57,833 nt of DNA from Oscillospiraceae bacterium. Its GTDB lineage: Bacteria; Bacillota; Clostridia; Oscillospirales; Ruminococcaceae. Shown piece by piece: positions 18,705 to 26,515 of this stretch (the stretch's first letter is position 1; each line of letters opens with the position of its first letter). The DNA lies in NCBI GenBank assembly GCA_019423755.1, contig JAHZAU010000016.1, positions 1 through 57,833 on the forward strand. The letters are read 5' to 3'. A program made the position numbers and the translations under genes. The notes beneath the pieces were generated by a model, which worked only from the letters and a program-made list of their open reading frames with translations, searched no databases and was not told where the DNA came from.

Positions 18705-18775
18705 CCTACCCTCTCCCCTGCACGTTCTGATCCTATCTGTATGCAGCAGAGGGCGGATTTATTTTCCCGGGGAGG

Positions 18776-20788
18776 CTACGCTTCCTCCCCCGGTTCTTCG
18801 GCGCACATGGCCAGCAGCTCCTGCTCGGTGATCACCGGGACGCCCAGCTCCTGGGCTTTGGTCAGCTTGGAACCGGCTTCTTCCCCGGCCACCACAAAGT
18901 GGGTCTTTTTGGAGACGGAACCGGCTACCTTGCCGCCCCGCTCCTCGATCATCTCTTTGGCCTGGCTGCGCTTGAGGGTGGGCAGGGTGCCGGTGAGGAC
19001 AAAGGTCTTGCCCGACAGGCTGTCACCCTTCTTCTGACGGAGGCTCTGCAGGTTGACCCCGGCCTGGCGCAGGCGGTCGATCTGCTCGCGGTTGCGCGGC
19101 TCCGCCAGGAAATCCGCCACGCTTTGGGCCATGACCTGGCCGAAGCCCTCGATCTGCTGGATCTCATCCGGCAGGGCGCGTTCCAGCTGCTCCATGCTGC
19201 CGAAGTGCTGGGCCAGGGCTGCGGCGGCCTTTTCGCCGATGTTGGAGATGCCCAGGGCGAACAGCACCCGGGACAGGTCGTTTTCCTTGGAGCGGGCGAT
19301 GGAGGCCACCAGGTTGGCGGCGCTCTTCTCTCCCAAACGTTCCAGCTTCGCCAGCGGCTCCTCGGTCAGGTCGTACAGGTCCGCCGGGGAGTGGACCAGC
19401 CCCTGCTCCACCAGCTGTTCCAAAATCGCCGGGCCCAGGCCGTCGATGTCCATGGCGTTGCGGGAAGCAAAGTGGATCAGGTTGCGCATGAGCTGGGCCG
19501 GGCACTGGATGTTGGGGCAGCGGACGGCGGCCTCCCCTTCCTCCCGGACCACATGGGTGCCGCAGGAGGGGCAGGTATCCGGCAGGCGGAAGACTTCGCC
19601 GCCGCTGTGTTCGGCCACCGCCACCACTTCGGGGATAATGTCACCCGCCTTGCGGACGATGATCCGGTCGCCGACGGCGATCTGTTTTTCGTTGATGAAG
19701 TCCTGGTTGTGCAGCACCGCCCGGCTGACGGTGGTCCCGGCCAGCTGGATGGGGTCAAAGACGGCGGTGGGGGTCAGCACGCCGGTGCGGCCCACCTGCA
19801 CCTCCACCCGCTGCAGGGTGGTGACCTTTTCCTCCGGCGGATATTTGAAGGCCACGGCCCAACGGGGGAATTTGGCGGTGGCGCCCAGCTCCTGGCGCTG
19901 GGCAAAGTTGTCCACCTTGATGACGGCGCCGTCGATGTCAAAGGGGAAGCTGCCGCGGTTTTCGCCGATGCGGCGGATCTCCGCCACGGCAGCCTCGATG
20001 CTGTGGACCTCCAAATAAGACGGGATCACCGAGAAGCCCAGCTGCGCCAGGCGGTCCAGCGACTGTTTGTGTCCGGTGAGCTCCTGGCCTTCCGGAAGCA
20101 GGCCTTCCTCCTGCTGCAGGTTAAAGACAAAGATGTCCAGCCCGCGGCGGGCGGTGATGGCCGGGTTTTTCTGCCGCAGGGAGCCGGCAGCGGCGTTGCG
20201 GGGGTTCTTGAAGGGCTTTTCCTCGGCCAGTTCCTGCTGGGCCACCACCTTCTGGAAGCTGGCCACCGGCATATACACCTCGCCCCGGACCTCCAAGAAA
20301 GGCACCGGCTCGGGAAGGCGCAACGGGATGGAGCGGATGGTGCGCAGGTTTTGGGTCACATCCTCCCCCACAAAGCCGTCGCCGCGGGTGGAGCCCCGCA
20401 CCAGCACCCCGTCGCGGTATTCCAGCGACACCGACAGGCCGTCGATCTTCGGCTCGACGATATACACCGGCTCGGGGATCACCTGACGGACCCGGCGGTC
20501 GAATTCCAGGATCTCCTCCTCGGAAAAGACGTCCTGCAGCGAACCCATCTGCACCACATGCTCCACCGGGGCAAAGCTGTTGAGGGTCTTGCCGCCGACC
20601 CGGTGGGTGGGGGAATCGGGGGTCACCAGGTCGGGGAACTGCTCCTCTAAGTCGATAAGGCGGTGCATGAGCTGGTCAAACTCATAGTCCTCGATCTCCG
20701 GGTCGTCCAGGGTATAGTAACGATAGCTGTGATATTCCACGGTCTTGCGCAGCTCTTGGATCTCCTGCGCGGCCTGCTCATGTTGCAT
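18776..20788 (-). CDS. ligA: NAD-dependent DNA ligase
   Basis: LigA seals nicks in replication and repair using NAD+. The 670-residue product has the Ia domain (YHSYRYYTLDDPEI), the adenylation lysine in EPKIDGLSV (around residue 113), the OB-fold, a four-Cys zinc finger (CPSCG...CPNIQCPAQ, around 405-430), helix-hairpin-helix repeats, and a C-terminal BRCT domain starting SLSGKTFVLTGTLP. Length and order are standard. The ATG at 20788 is preceded by AAGGATG. The promoter lies within the 3' end of yunB. Confidence 0.98.
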   Translation of the reverse strand: MQHEQAAQEIQELRKTVEYHSYRYYTLDDPEIEDYEFDQLMHRLIDLEEQFPDLVTPDSPTHRVGGKTLNSFAPVEHVVQMGSLQDVFSEEEILEFDRRVRQVIPEPVYIVEPKIDGLSVSLEYRDGVLVRGSTRGDGFVGEDVTQNLRTIRSIPLRLPEPVPFLEVRGEVYMPVASFQKVVAQQELAEEKPFKNPRNAAAGSLRQKNPAITARRGLDIFVFNLQQEEGLLPEGQELTGHKQSLDRLAQLGFSVIPSYLEVHSIEAAVAEIRRIGENRGSFPFDIDGAVIKVDNFAQRQELGATAKFPRWAVAFKYPPEEKVTTLQRVEVQVGRTGVLTPTAVFDPIQLAGTTVSRAVLHNQDFINEKQIAVGDRIIVRKAGDIIPEVVAVAEHSGGEVFRLPDTCPSCGTHVVREEGEAAVRCPNIQCPAQLMRNLIHFASRNAMDIDGLGPAILEQLVEQGLVHSPADLYDLTEEPLAKLERLGEKSAANLVASIARSKENDLSRVLFALGISNIGEKAAAALAQHFGSMEQLERALPDEIQQIEGFGQVMAQSVADFLAEPRNREQIDRLRQAGVNLQSLRQKKGDSLSGKTFVLTGTLPTLKRSQAKEMIEERGGKVAGSVSKKTHFVVAGEEAGSKLTKAQELGVPVITEQELLAMCAEEPGEEA

Positions 20789-20842
20789 ACGATCATCCTT
20801 CTTTTTTGAGATTGCGGGGCACGCCCCGGCACTTGTTTTGTA

Positions 20843-20871
20843 TTATACCACAGCCGAGCCCTCCTTACCAG
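20843..20871 (-). promoter_or_regulatory. Promoter of ligA
   Basis: Perfect -10 TATAAT (20848-20843) with a TGG extension; a weak -35 TGGTAA (20871-20866) at 17 bases. It overlaps the yunB stop codon. Confidence 0.7.
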
Positions 20872-21526
20872 TGGCATAGAATTGGGGCACCGGTCCGGCG
20901 ATCACCGTCTGGGCCAGGATGAACTCGCTTTCCACCTGAGCGGAGGCCTGCTGTCCCGGCAGCACCGCGGTAATATGGGTCTGTACCACCAGCACCACCT
21001 GGTGCAGCGTCTGATTGATGCCCGCCTCGGAAAAGCGGTTTTCAAAGCGGCTTTCGACATACCCGGAAGGTTCCAGCACCAGCGGCACCGGCGGCCCCAG
21101 CCGGTAAAACAGGTGACTCCCCAGCACCGCCCCCAGCGGCACGCTGACCCGCTGCTCCCCCATCCGGCCCAGCTCCCCCAACACCGCGGAGTTGACCCGG
21201 CTCTGAAAGCGGTTGGCCGCCAGGGCGTCCAGTTCCAGGGAGGTGACCTGGCCTTCCTGGTTGCGGGTCAGGCGCACCATCCCGGCGTAGGGGCTGACGC
21301 CATTCTCGGTGCGTTCCAGCTCCTGCTGCACCTGCTGGCTGATGATCTGCTGAATCATGGCCTTGCCCTCGTAGTAGGCCAGCGTTTCGGCCGCCGGGGC
21401 CAGCCGACTTTCCACCCAAACAAAGCTCAGTACCACCGCCGCCAGGAGCACCGCCCACCGGCTCCACCGCCGGCGCCGCCGCCAAACGCGTCCCCCCTGC
21501 CGCCGCATCCGCTGCCATCTGCCCAT
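20843..21526 (-). CDS. yunB: Sporulation protein YunB
   Basis: A 227-residue protein with an Arg-rich N-terminus, one membrane anchor (about 25-40), and the YunB pattern: AYYEGKAMIQQIISQQVQQEL, the Asp-rich strand TSLELDALAANRFQSRVN, and VPLGAVLGSHLFYRLGPPVPL. In Bacillus subtilis yunB is under sigma-E control and its loss harms sporulation; its exact role is unknown. A GGAGG lies upstream of the ATG. The presence of this gene supports a spore-forming host. Confidence 0.88.
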   Translation of the reverse strand: MGRWQRMRRQGGRVWRRRRRWSRWAVLLAAVVLSFVWVESRLAPAAETLAYYEGKAMIQQIISQQVQQELERTENGVSPYAGMVRLTRNQEGQVTSLELDALAANRFQSRVNSAVLGELGRMGEQRVSVPLGAVLGSHLFYRLGPPVPLVLEPSGYVESRFENRFSEAGINQTLHQVVLVVQTHITAVLPGQQASAQVESEFILAQTVIAGPVPQFYATGKEGSAVV

Positions 21527-21599
21527 GCTCCTGCACCTCCTCTGCCCTATTCTATTCCGGTTTTTGGGGGAAGGTGCCTGTTTTGGGGCATCCGGGCAG

Positions 21600-21642
21600 C
21601 AAAAACGCCCCGCTTTCCGGGAAACCCGAAAAGCAGGGCGTG
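21600..21642 (-). terminator. Terminator after yedF
   Basis: CGCCCTGCTTTTCGGG pairs with CCCGGAAAGCGGGGCG (21606-21640) on the minus strand and is followed by TTTTTGC. Confidence 0.85.
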
Positions 21643-21657
21643 TGCGTCTTTTTTAAA

Positions 21658-22245
21658 TTAGAGGGTGATGACCTTGTCAGCCATATGCATCCGCTCGCTG
21701 ATGTCGTACATGTTGCTGACCGAGCCGATCTGCAGCTTGTCCGCCATCTCGAAGAACTTGAGGCAGGTGCCGCAAACCAGGATCTCGGCGCCTTTTTCCT
21801 GCAGGGTGTGCAGGTGCTCGATGACCTGGTCGTTTTCGACGGCCAGCTTCACGCCGCTGTTCATGAAGAGGATGTAGCGGGGAACGTCTGCCGACTCGCT
21901 GAGGGTGTAGAAGAACATGGTCATCAGGGAGTTACCCAGCTCGTAGGAGCCGTCGCCGATGAAGTCCTTGCCCACAAACAGGGCCCAGTTTTTCGGTTTG
22001 GAGTCGTCCCCAGCAGTCTGTACCGGCTGTGCGCCTTCCCCAGTGAAGGAAACGTGGAAGTTGCCGTCGCGGGTCTCCACCGAAGCGGTGTAGCCCTGGC
22101 TGTCAGCCAGCTTTTTCAGGTTTTCCACAGCGATCTCATTGTCTACGGCTACCACAAAGGCGGTATTGCCGGCGTCGATCTCTTTTTTGGCCAGGATGAC
22201 CGGGGTGGGGCAAGCTTTGCCCAGTGCGTCAACAAACTGATTCAT
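21658..22245 (-). CDS. yedF: YedF-type sulfurtransferase-like protein (selenium metabolism)
   Basis: A two-domain protein of 195 residues. Residues 1-75 are a TusA/SirA domain with the active Cys in GKACPTPV (Cys12). Residues about 100-195 are a DsrE-like domain containing LVCGTCLKFF. This fusion is the YedF family, which in other genomes tracks with selenium-dependent enzymes and selD, and is thought to handle reduced selenium. No selD or selenocysteine machinery lies in the window. The gene has its own strong promoter and terminator, so it is monocistronic. Confidence 0.88.
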   Translation of the reverse strand: MNQFVDALGKACPTPVILAKKEIDAGNTAFVVAVDNEIAVENLKKLADSQGYTASVETRDGNFHVSFTGEGAQPVQTAGDDSKPKNWALFVGKDFIGDGSYELGNSLMTMFFYTLSESADVPRYILFMNSGVKLAVENDQVIEHLHTLQEKGAEILVCGTCLKFFEMADKLQIGSVSNMYDISERMHMADKVITL

Positions 22246-22314
22246 CTTGCATCTGCTCCTTTTTTATACTGCTCCCGTCAAGCGGGAAGGATCATAAACA
22301 ATGGTTCTTTCGAC

Positions 22315-22343
22315 AGTATACTACTTCCCCTCAGGCAATTCAA
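22315..22343 (-). promoter_or_regulatory. Sigma-A promoter of yedF
   Basis: -35 TTGAAT (22343-22338), 17-base spacer, -10 TATACT (22320-22315). Confidence 0.85.
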
Positions 22344-22401
22344 ACCATATTCATTTTTTCAACCGGACGGCGGTCTGCCATAGATATTATCTATATGATG
22401 G

Positions 22402-23112
22402 TTACTCCTCTTCCTCCGTCTGGGGCTCCTCGTCCTTCTGCACCACATATTTCTGGATACCGGGCCAAGCGGCGATGCTGTCGATGAGGGCAAACAGCGA
22501 CCACACCAGGATCATACACGGGAAGGTGGAATAAGGGAAGAGCAGCACCACCGCCGCCAGGATAACGCCGTTGATGAGCACGCAGGGCAGCGACTGCTTG
22601 AGGCAGCACAGACCCAGGATCAGGCAGTTTTTCAGCATAGCCCGCAGCGGCAGGTCGATGGTCACCAGCATGGGGTACAGGTACACCAGCATCAGCGCCA
22701 GCAAGAAGCAGGTGACAAGCAACACACCCAGCAAAATCACATACACCTGGCTGCTCTGCCCTGCCTGCCAGTAAAAGCTGGCGGAAACCGCCAGCACCGC
22801 CATAAACACCGCCTGCAGCAGGCTCACCGGGAAGCTCTGGCGGAAGTTTGCCTTAAACTCCTGCCAAAAGTCCCGGAAGACATAGACGTTCTGGTCCCAG
22901 ACCATCCGCATGGTGATCTTGGTCATGGCCGCGTAGGCGGGGCCGATGGTGATGATGGGGATACTGAAGAACAAGAAGCACAGGTTGAGGCTCACCAGGT
23001 TGGTAAACTCCCGCTTGAGGATATCCCAGAACAGGGCGATGCCTTTTTTCGGCGGCAGGCCCTTGGGGATACCGGGGCCGGGCCGGTCATAATTTGGATG
23101 AAACAGTCCCAT
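22402..23112 (-). CDS. YesL/DUF624 family membrane protein
   Basis: A 236-residue protein with four to six membrane segments. The N-terminal region FWDILKREFTNLVSLNLCFLFFSIPIITIGPAYAAM is the DUF624 hallmark. YesL proteins usually sit beside sugar ABC transporters and are proposed to help them; the function is not proven. Here it lies just downstream of an MsmX-type ATPase on the same strand, consistent with that link, but a terminator separates them. I start at 23112 because AAAGGAGC precedes that ATG; an upstream in-frame start adds 13 unconserved residues. The tail is acidic (DEEPQTEEEE). Confidence 0.85.
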   Translation of the reverse strand: MGLFHPNYDRPGPGIPKGLPPKKGIALFWDILKREFTNLVSLNLCFLFFSIPIITIGPAYAAMTKITMRMVWDQNVYVFRDFWQEFKANFRQSFPVSLLQAVFMAVLAVSASFYWQAGQSSQVYVILLGVLLVTCFLLALMLVYLYPMLVTIDLPLRAMLKNCLILGLCCLKQSLPCVLINGVILAAVVLLFPYSTFPCMILVWSLFALIDSIAAWPGIQKYVVQKDEEPQTEEEE

Positions 23113-23151
23113 AGGGGGGCTCCTTTCTCGTTTTGAGGTCCGTCGGCGCAA

Positions 23152-23192
23152 ATGAAAACATACCGGAAGGCCGCGAAGGTCTTCCGGTATGC
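23152..23192 (-). terminator. Terminator after msmX-like gene
   Basis: CATACCGGAAG (23159-23169) pairs perfectly with CTTCCGGTATG (23181-23191), followed by TTTTCATT on the minus strand. Confidence 0.85.
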
Positions 23193-23219
23193 CGCAAATT
23201 CGAAACGATTAAAATGCCA

Positions 23220-24332
23220 TTAGTTGAAGATGACGCGCTCGGTCTCTTTGTCGAACAGGTGCATCTTGCGGGTGTTGAAGGCGAGCTTCACAACGTCGTC
23301 GGCTCTGGTAGCGGAGCTGGAAGGAACTTTCGCAGTCATCTTGCTGCCGGAGCAGGTCAGGTACAGGTAGATCTCTGCGCCCATCATCTCGGCGATGTCC
23401 ACTTTGGCTTCCACAGCAGCGTAATCCGGGTTATCCAGGTAAGCAGCACCCTCGCGGAACTCTTCGGGACGGATGCCCAGTACCAGCGGTTTGCCAACGT
23501 ATTTACGCAGCTCGGCAGCGTCCAATTTGTCCTCAGGAACCGGTACCTTGTAACCGCTGAAGCTCAGGTAGAAGCGGCCGCCCTCTTCCTCCATGGTAAC
23601 GTCGATGAAGTTCATCTGCGGAGAGCCGATGAAGCCAGCAACGAAGAGGTTGCAGGGTTTGTCGTACAGGTTTTGGGGAGTATCCACCTGCTGGATGTAA
23701 CCGTCCTTCATAACCACGATGCGGTCGCCCATGGTCATAGCTTCGGTTTGGTCGTGGGTTACATAGATGAAGGTGGTGCCCAGGCGTTTGTGCAGCTGAG
23801 TGATCTCGGTCCGCATCTGCGCACGGAGCTTAGCGTCCAGGTTGGACAGCGGCTCGTCCAGCAGGAAGACGGCGGGGTCACGAACCATAGCACGGCCCAG
23901 AGCAACACGCTGGCGCTGACCACCGGACAGAGCCTTGGGTTTGCGGTTGAGCAGGTGCTCGATATCCAGGATCTTGGCAACTTCCTGAACCTTGCGCTCG
24001 ATCTCTTCTTTGGGAACTTTGCGCAGGGTCAGACCGAAAGCCATGTTTTTGAATACGGTCATGTGCGGGTACAGAGCGTAGTTCTGGAACACCATGGCGA
24101 TATCGCGGTCCTTGGGGGCCACATCGTTGACCAGCCGGTCGCCGATGTACAGCTCACCGCTGGAGATCTCCTCCAGACCGGCGATCATACGCAGGGTAGT
24201 GGATTTACCGCAGCCGGAAGGACCAACCAGAATGATGAATTCTTTATCCTGGATCTCCAGGTTGAAGTCATGAACAGCGGTCACATTGCCGGGATAGGTT
24301 TTGACGATGTTTTTCAGCGAAATGCTTGCCAT
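23220..24332 (-). CDS. msmX: MsmX/UgpC-type sugar ABC transporter ATPase
   Basis: A 370-residue cytoplasmic ATPase that powers carbohydrate ABC importers of the CUT1 class. It has Walker A (GPSGCGKST, about 37-45), Q-loop FQNYALYPHM, signature LSGGQRQR, Walker B VFLLDEPLSNLD, His switch YVTHDQTEAMTMGDRI, and a C-terminal regulatory OB domain. No permease or binding-protein gene lies nearby, which fits MsmX-like ATPases that serve several transporters from a separate locus. Codon use is less GC-rich at third positions than its neighbours, as expected for a highly expressed gene. The ribosome binding site is AAGGAG. Confidence 0.93.
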   Translation of the reverse strand: MASISLKNIVKTYPGNVTAVHDFNLEIQDKEFIILVGPSGCGKSTTLRMIAGLEEISSGELYIGDRLVNDVAPKDRDIAMVFQNYALYPHMTVFKNMAFGLTLRKVPKEEIERKVQEVAKILDIEHLLNRKPKALSGGQRQRVALGRAMVRDPAVFLLDEPLSNLDAKLRAQMRTEITQLHKRLGTTFIYVTHDQTEAMTMGDRIVVMKDGYIQQVDTPQNLYDKPCNLFVAGFIGSPQMNFIDVTMEEEGGRFYLSFSGYKVPVPEDKLDAAELRKYVGKPLVLGIRPEEFREGAAYLDNPDYAAVEAKVDIAEMMGAEIYLYLTCSGSKMTAKVPSSSATRADDVVKLAFNTRKMHLFDKETERVIFN

Positions 24333-24369
24333 AACCGTATCTCCTTTTTAATCGTAAAATATTGAAGTC

Positions 24370-24397
24370 TTGCATTATGGAGGAAAAGCCGTATAAT
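24370..24397 (+). promoter_or_regulatory. Candidate promoter of araC-type gene
   Basis: -35 TTGCAT (24370-24375), 16-base spacer, perfect -10 TATAAT (24392-24397). A second TATAAT at 24498 overlaps the start codon and has no matching -35. I saw no convincing divergent promoter for the msmX-like gene in this gap (24333-24501). Confidence 0.65.
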
Positions 24398-24501
24398 AAA
24401 GGTCAGAACCGTTTATTTTGGGGCTTTCCTGCTGACAACAACATATTATCACGCAGTTGGCGGAAACTCAATGGTAAAAAATTGACCTTTCGGGTGATAT
24501 A

Positions 24502-25404
24502 ATGACAAGTCGAGATACAAAAAACACCGCGGAATTTGTGCCTTTCCACCGAGGGGTGGAACCGGTGGCCCAGGAGCTGTGCTGCGGGGGCGTGGGGCGC
24601 CTTGTCAGCGCCGGTACTCCCCTGCCCCGCCCGCTGGAACTGGGCGGCGGGGACGATTGGGTCCTTTTCCTGCTGCGGCAGGGGTCGGCCTCCCTTTCCT
24701 TCCAAGAGGAGCTGCTTTCCCTGCCGGGACCGTCGGCCTATCTGGCCCCTCCGGGCCGCTGCCTGCGCCTTCGGGAGCTTTCCAGCGACAGCGAAGCCAA
24801 CTGGCTGCTGCTGAGCGGGCGGCTGCCGGACCAATTCCTGGGCGAGCTTCTGGCCGACCCGGGGCCTTTTCTCCCGCTGCCCGCCGGGTGCGCCCTGCTG
24901 CGCAGCGTCCACCGCATCTGCGACGGCATCGACCTTGGCCTGGCCCCCGACGCCATCTACGCCGCGGTGGAAGGCTGGCGCGTCCTGTTGGAGCTGACCC
25001 AGGCCGCCGCCATGGAGGACCCGGCCCTAAGCTATCCCCCTCTGGTGAGCGAAGCGCTGCAGATCATGCAGAAGGAATACGCCCACCTTTACGGCATGGA
25101 GGAGCTGGCCGAGCGACTGGGCATCAGCAAAAGCTACCTGATCCGCCTTTTTTCCCAGCATGTGGGCCAAAGCCCGGGCAAATACCTGATGAACCTGCGC
25201 ATCGAAGAAGCCAAGCTGCTGCTGGCTACGGGAGAATATTCGGTGGAGGCCGTCGCCGACCTGACCGGCTTTTCCGATTCCAACTACTTCGGCAAGGCCT
25301 TCCGCCGCCACACCGGCCAGACCCCTTCCCAATACCAGCGCAGCCTCCCGCCCACTGCCCGGCAATCCGGCGCCGCCATCCGGGAGGAAGGGTATCTGTA
25401 TTAA
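24502..25404 (+). CDS. AraC family transcriptional regulator
   Basis: A 300-residue regulator. Residues 1-150 form a variable effector-binding domain with a cupin-like pattern; residues about 190-295 carry the two AraC helix-turn-helix units (MEELAERLGISKSYLIRLFSQHVGQSPGKYL and YSVEAVADLTGFSDSNYFGKAFRRHTGQTPSQY). AraC proteins usually activate sugar or stress genes in response to a small molecule. It is divergent from the MsmX-like sugar ATPase, which may be a target. The ATG at 24502 has only a weak GGGTGAT upstream; a GTG at 24538 is an alternative start. Confidence 0.9.
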   Translation: MTSRDTKNTAEFVPFHRGVEPVAQELCCGGVGRLVSAGTPLPRPLELGGGDDWVLFLLRQGSASLSFQEELLSLPGPSAYLAPPGRCLRLRELSSDSEANWLLLSGRLPDQFLGELLADPGPFLPLPAGCALLRSVHRICDGIDLGLAPDAIYAAVEGWRVLLELTQAAAMEDPALSYPPLVSEALQIMQKEYAHLYGMEELAERLGISKSYLIRLFSQHVGQSPGKYLMNLRIEEAKLLLATGEYSVEAVADLTGFSDSNYFGKAFRRHTGQTPSQYQRSLPPTARQSGAAIREEGYLY

Positions 25405-25573
25405 AGAAATATTTTCCGAAAAAAGCAGGAAAATTTTCGGCCCATGCAGTAATCCGCAAGAAAACAGACACTATAATAACAGAACGATGCCGCTTTCCTT
25501 GCAGGAATCGGGAAAAGCGCCCCGTTCCCAATATTTTATTTTGTATATTAAAAGAAAGAACAGGAGAATTTAA

Positions 25574-26149
25574 ATGAAAAAGATTGCTATATTTTTGCTG
25601 GCTGCTGCCATGATGCTTTCCATGATGGCTGGTTGCTCTTCGAGCTCCAACTCCGGCAGCAATAACCCCGCTCAGGACGCCGTGGAGGATGTACAGGAGA
25701 CCGTTTCCGTGGCGCTGGACGACGTTGTCCAGGCGGTAAAGGACGCCTATGGTGAGGACTATATCCCCAGCATGGAGATCCCCAAGGAGCAGCTTTCCGA
25801 CATCTACGGCCTGAACCTGGACAATGTCGAGGAAGTTTACGCCGAAGGCCCGATGATCAGCGCCCATGTGGACACCTTCATCGCCATTAAGGCCAAGGAA
25901 GGCAAGGGCGAAGAGGTGGAAAAAGAGCTGAAGGAGTACCACGACTACGTTCTGGAAAACGCGCTGCAGTATCCTTCCAACGAAGCCAAGGTCAACGCTT
26001 CCCAGGTGGTCCGTTACGGCGACTACGTCTTTTATGTAATGCTGGGCGCCTTTGACGAGACCTCCACCTCCGAGGGCGAGCAGGCACAGTTCGCCAAAGA
26101 CCAGGCGCAGAAGGGTCTGGACGCCATCGAATCCTTCTTTAAAAAGTAA
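25574..26149 (+). CDS. DUF4358 lipoprotein
   Basis: A 191-residue predicted lipoprotein. The signal peptide ends in a lipobox (SMMAGC, Cys21), followed by a Ser/Asn-rich spacer. The DUF4358 domain covers residues about 50-190: VQAVKDAYGEDYIPSMEIPKEQLSDIYGL, HVDTFIAIKAKEGKGEEVEKEL and a GDYVFYVMLG strand. The function is unknown. A TATAAT at 25473-25478 probably marks its promoter, giving a leader of about 90 bases; the ribosome binding site is CAGGAGAA. It has its own terminator. A divergent relative is at 18141-18704. Confidence 0.85.
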   Translation: MKKIAIFLLAAAMMLSMMAGCSSSSNSGSNNPAQDAVEDVQETVSVALDDVVQAVKDAYGEDYIPSMEIPKEQLSDIYGLNLDNVEEVYAEGPMISAHVDTFIAIKAKEGKGEEVEKELKEYHDYVLENALQYPSNEAKVNASQVVRYGDYVFYVMLGAFDETSTSEGEQAQFAKDQAQKGLDAIESFFKK

Positions 26150-26161
26150 TCGCCTTCCCTG

Positions 26162-26192
26162 CCGCGGGCCCCATGTGGGTCCGCGGTTTTTG
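26162..26192 (+). terminator. Terminator after DUF4358 lipoprotein gene
   Basis: CCGCGG with flanking CCC pairs with GGGTCCGCGG (26162-26186), followed by TTTTT. Confidence 0.85.
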
Positions 26193-26395
26193 GCATTTAT
26201 TGCACAATCGCGATTACTTCGCAAAAGATTTCTTTTGCGAAATGATGGGGTTCCCTCTTTTGGTAATTCGCAAAAAGGAGGTTTGAAAAACTTTTCTAAA
26301 AATCTTTGGCCAAACTGTATATTTGAAACTGGGAAACTAGGTGGTTTGGCGGGATTGACTTTGGGATTTTATATATTCTGACTGGTTTTTCCTCA
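26193..26395. other. AT-rich intergenic region without a gene
   Basis: No reading frame with start and ribosome binding site is convincing here. The region is clearly richer in A/T than its surroundings. It contains the 24-base palindrome at 26218-26241 and a further copy of its half-site, ATTCGCAAAAA, at about 26266-26276 followed by GGAGG. I see nothing else that I can name. Confidence 0.6.
26218..26241. repeat. Perfect 11-bp inverted repeat
   Basis: TTCGCAAAAGA (26218-26228), two T's, then its exact reverse complement (26231-26241). There is no T-tract after it, so it is not a typical terminator; a protein-binding site or hairpin is possible. It lies about 155 bases before the -35 of the DUF1576 gene. 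Confidence 0.75.
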
Positions 26396-26424
26396 TTGAC
26401 GGAAGTTTTTTTATCGTTTAAAAT
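26396..26424 (+). promoter_or_regulatory. Sigma-A promoter of DUF1576 gene
   Basis: -35 TTGACG (26396-26401), 17-base spacer, -10 TAAAAT (26419-26424). The leader to the GTG start is about 85 bases. Confidence 0.85.
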
Positions 26425-26515
26425 GGTAATGTAACATGAAAATTCTGCGCATTGCTTTGGATTCATTTGTAAATTTATCCAGGGGATTGTCGAAAAAAGA
26501 GGAGAGAACACGTCT

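Noticed and set aside
18899..20650. 583-codon open frame opposite ligA
   Set aside because: Antisense to ligA, low-complexity Gly/His/Gln composition; a GC artefact.
24482..24503. TTGACC plus TATAAT as araC promoter
   Set aside because: The spacer is only 10 bases and the -10 overlaps the start codon; the pair at 24370-24397 fits better.
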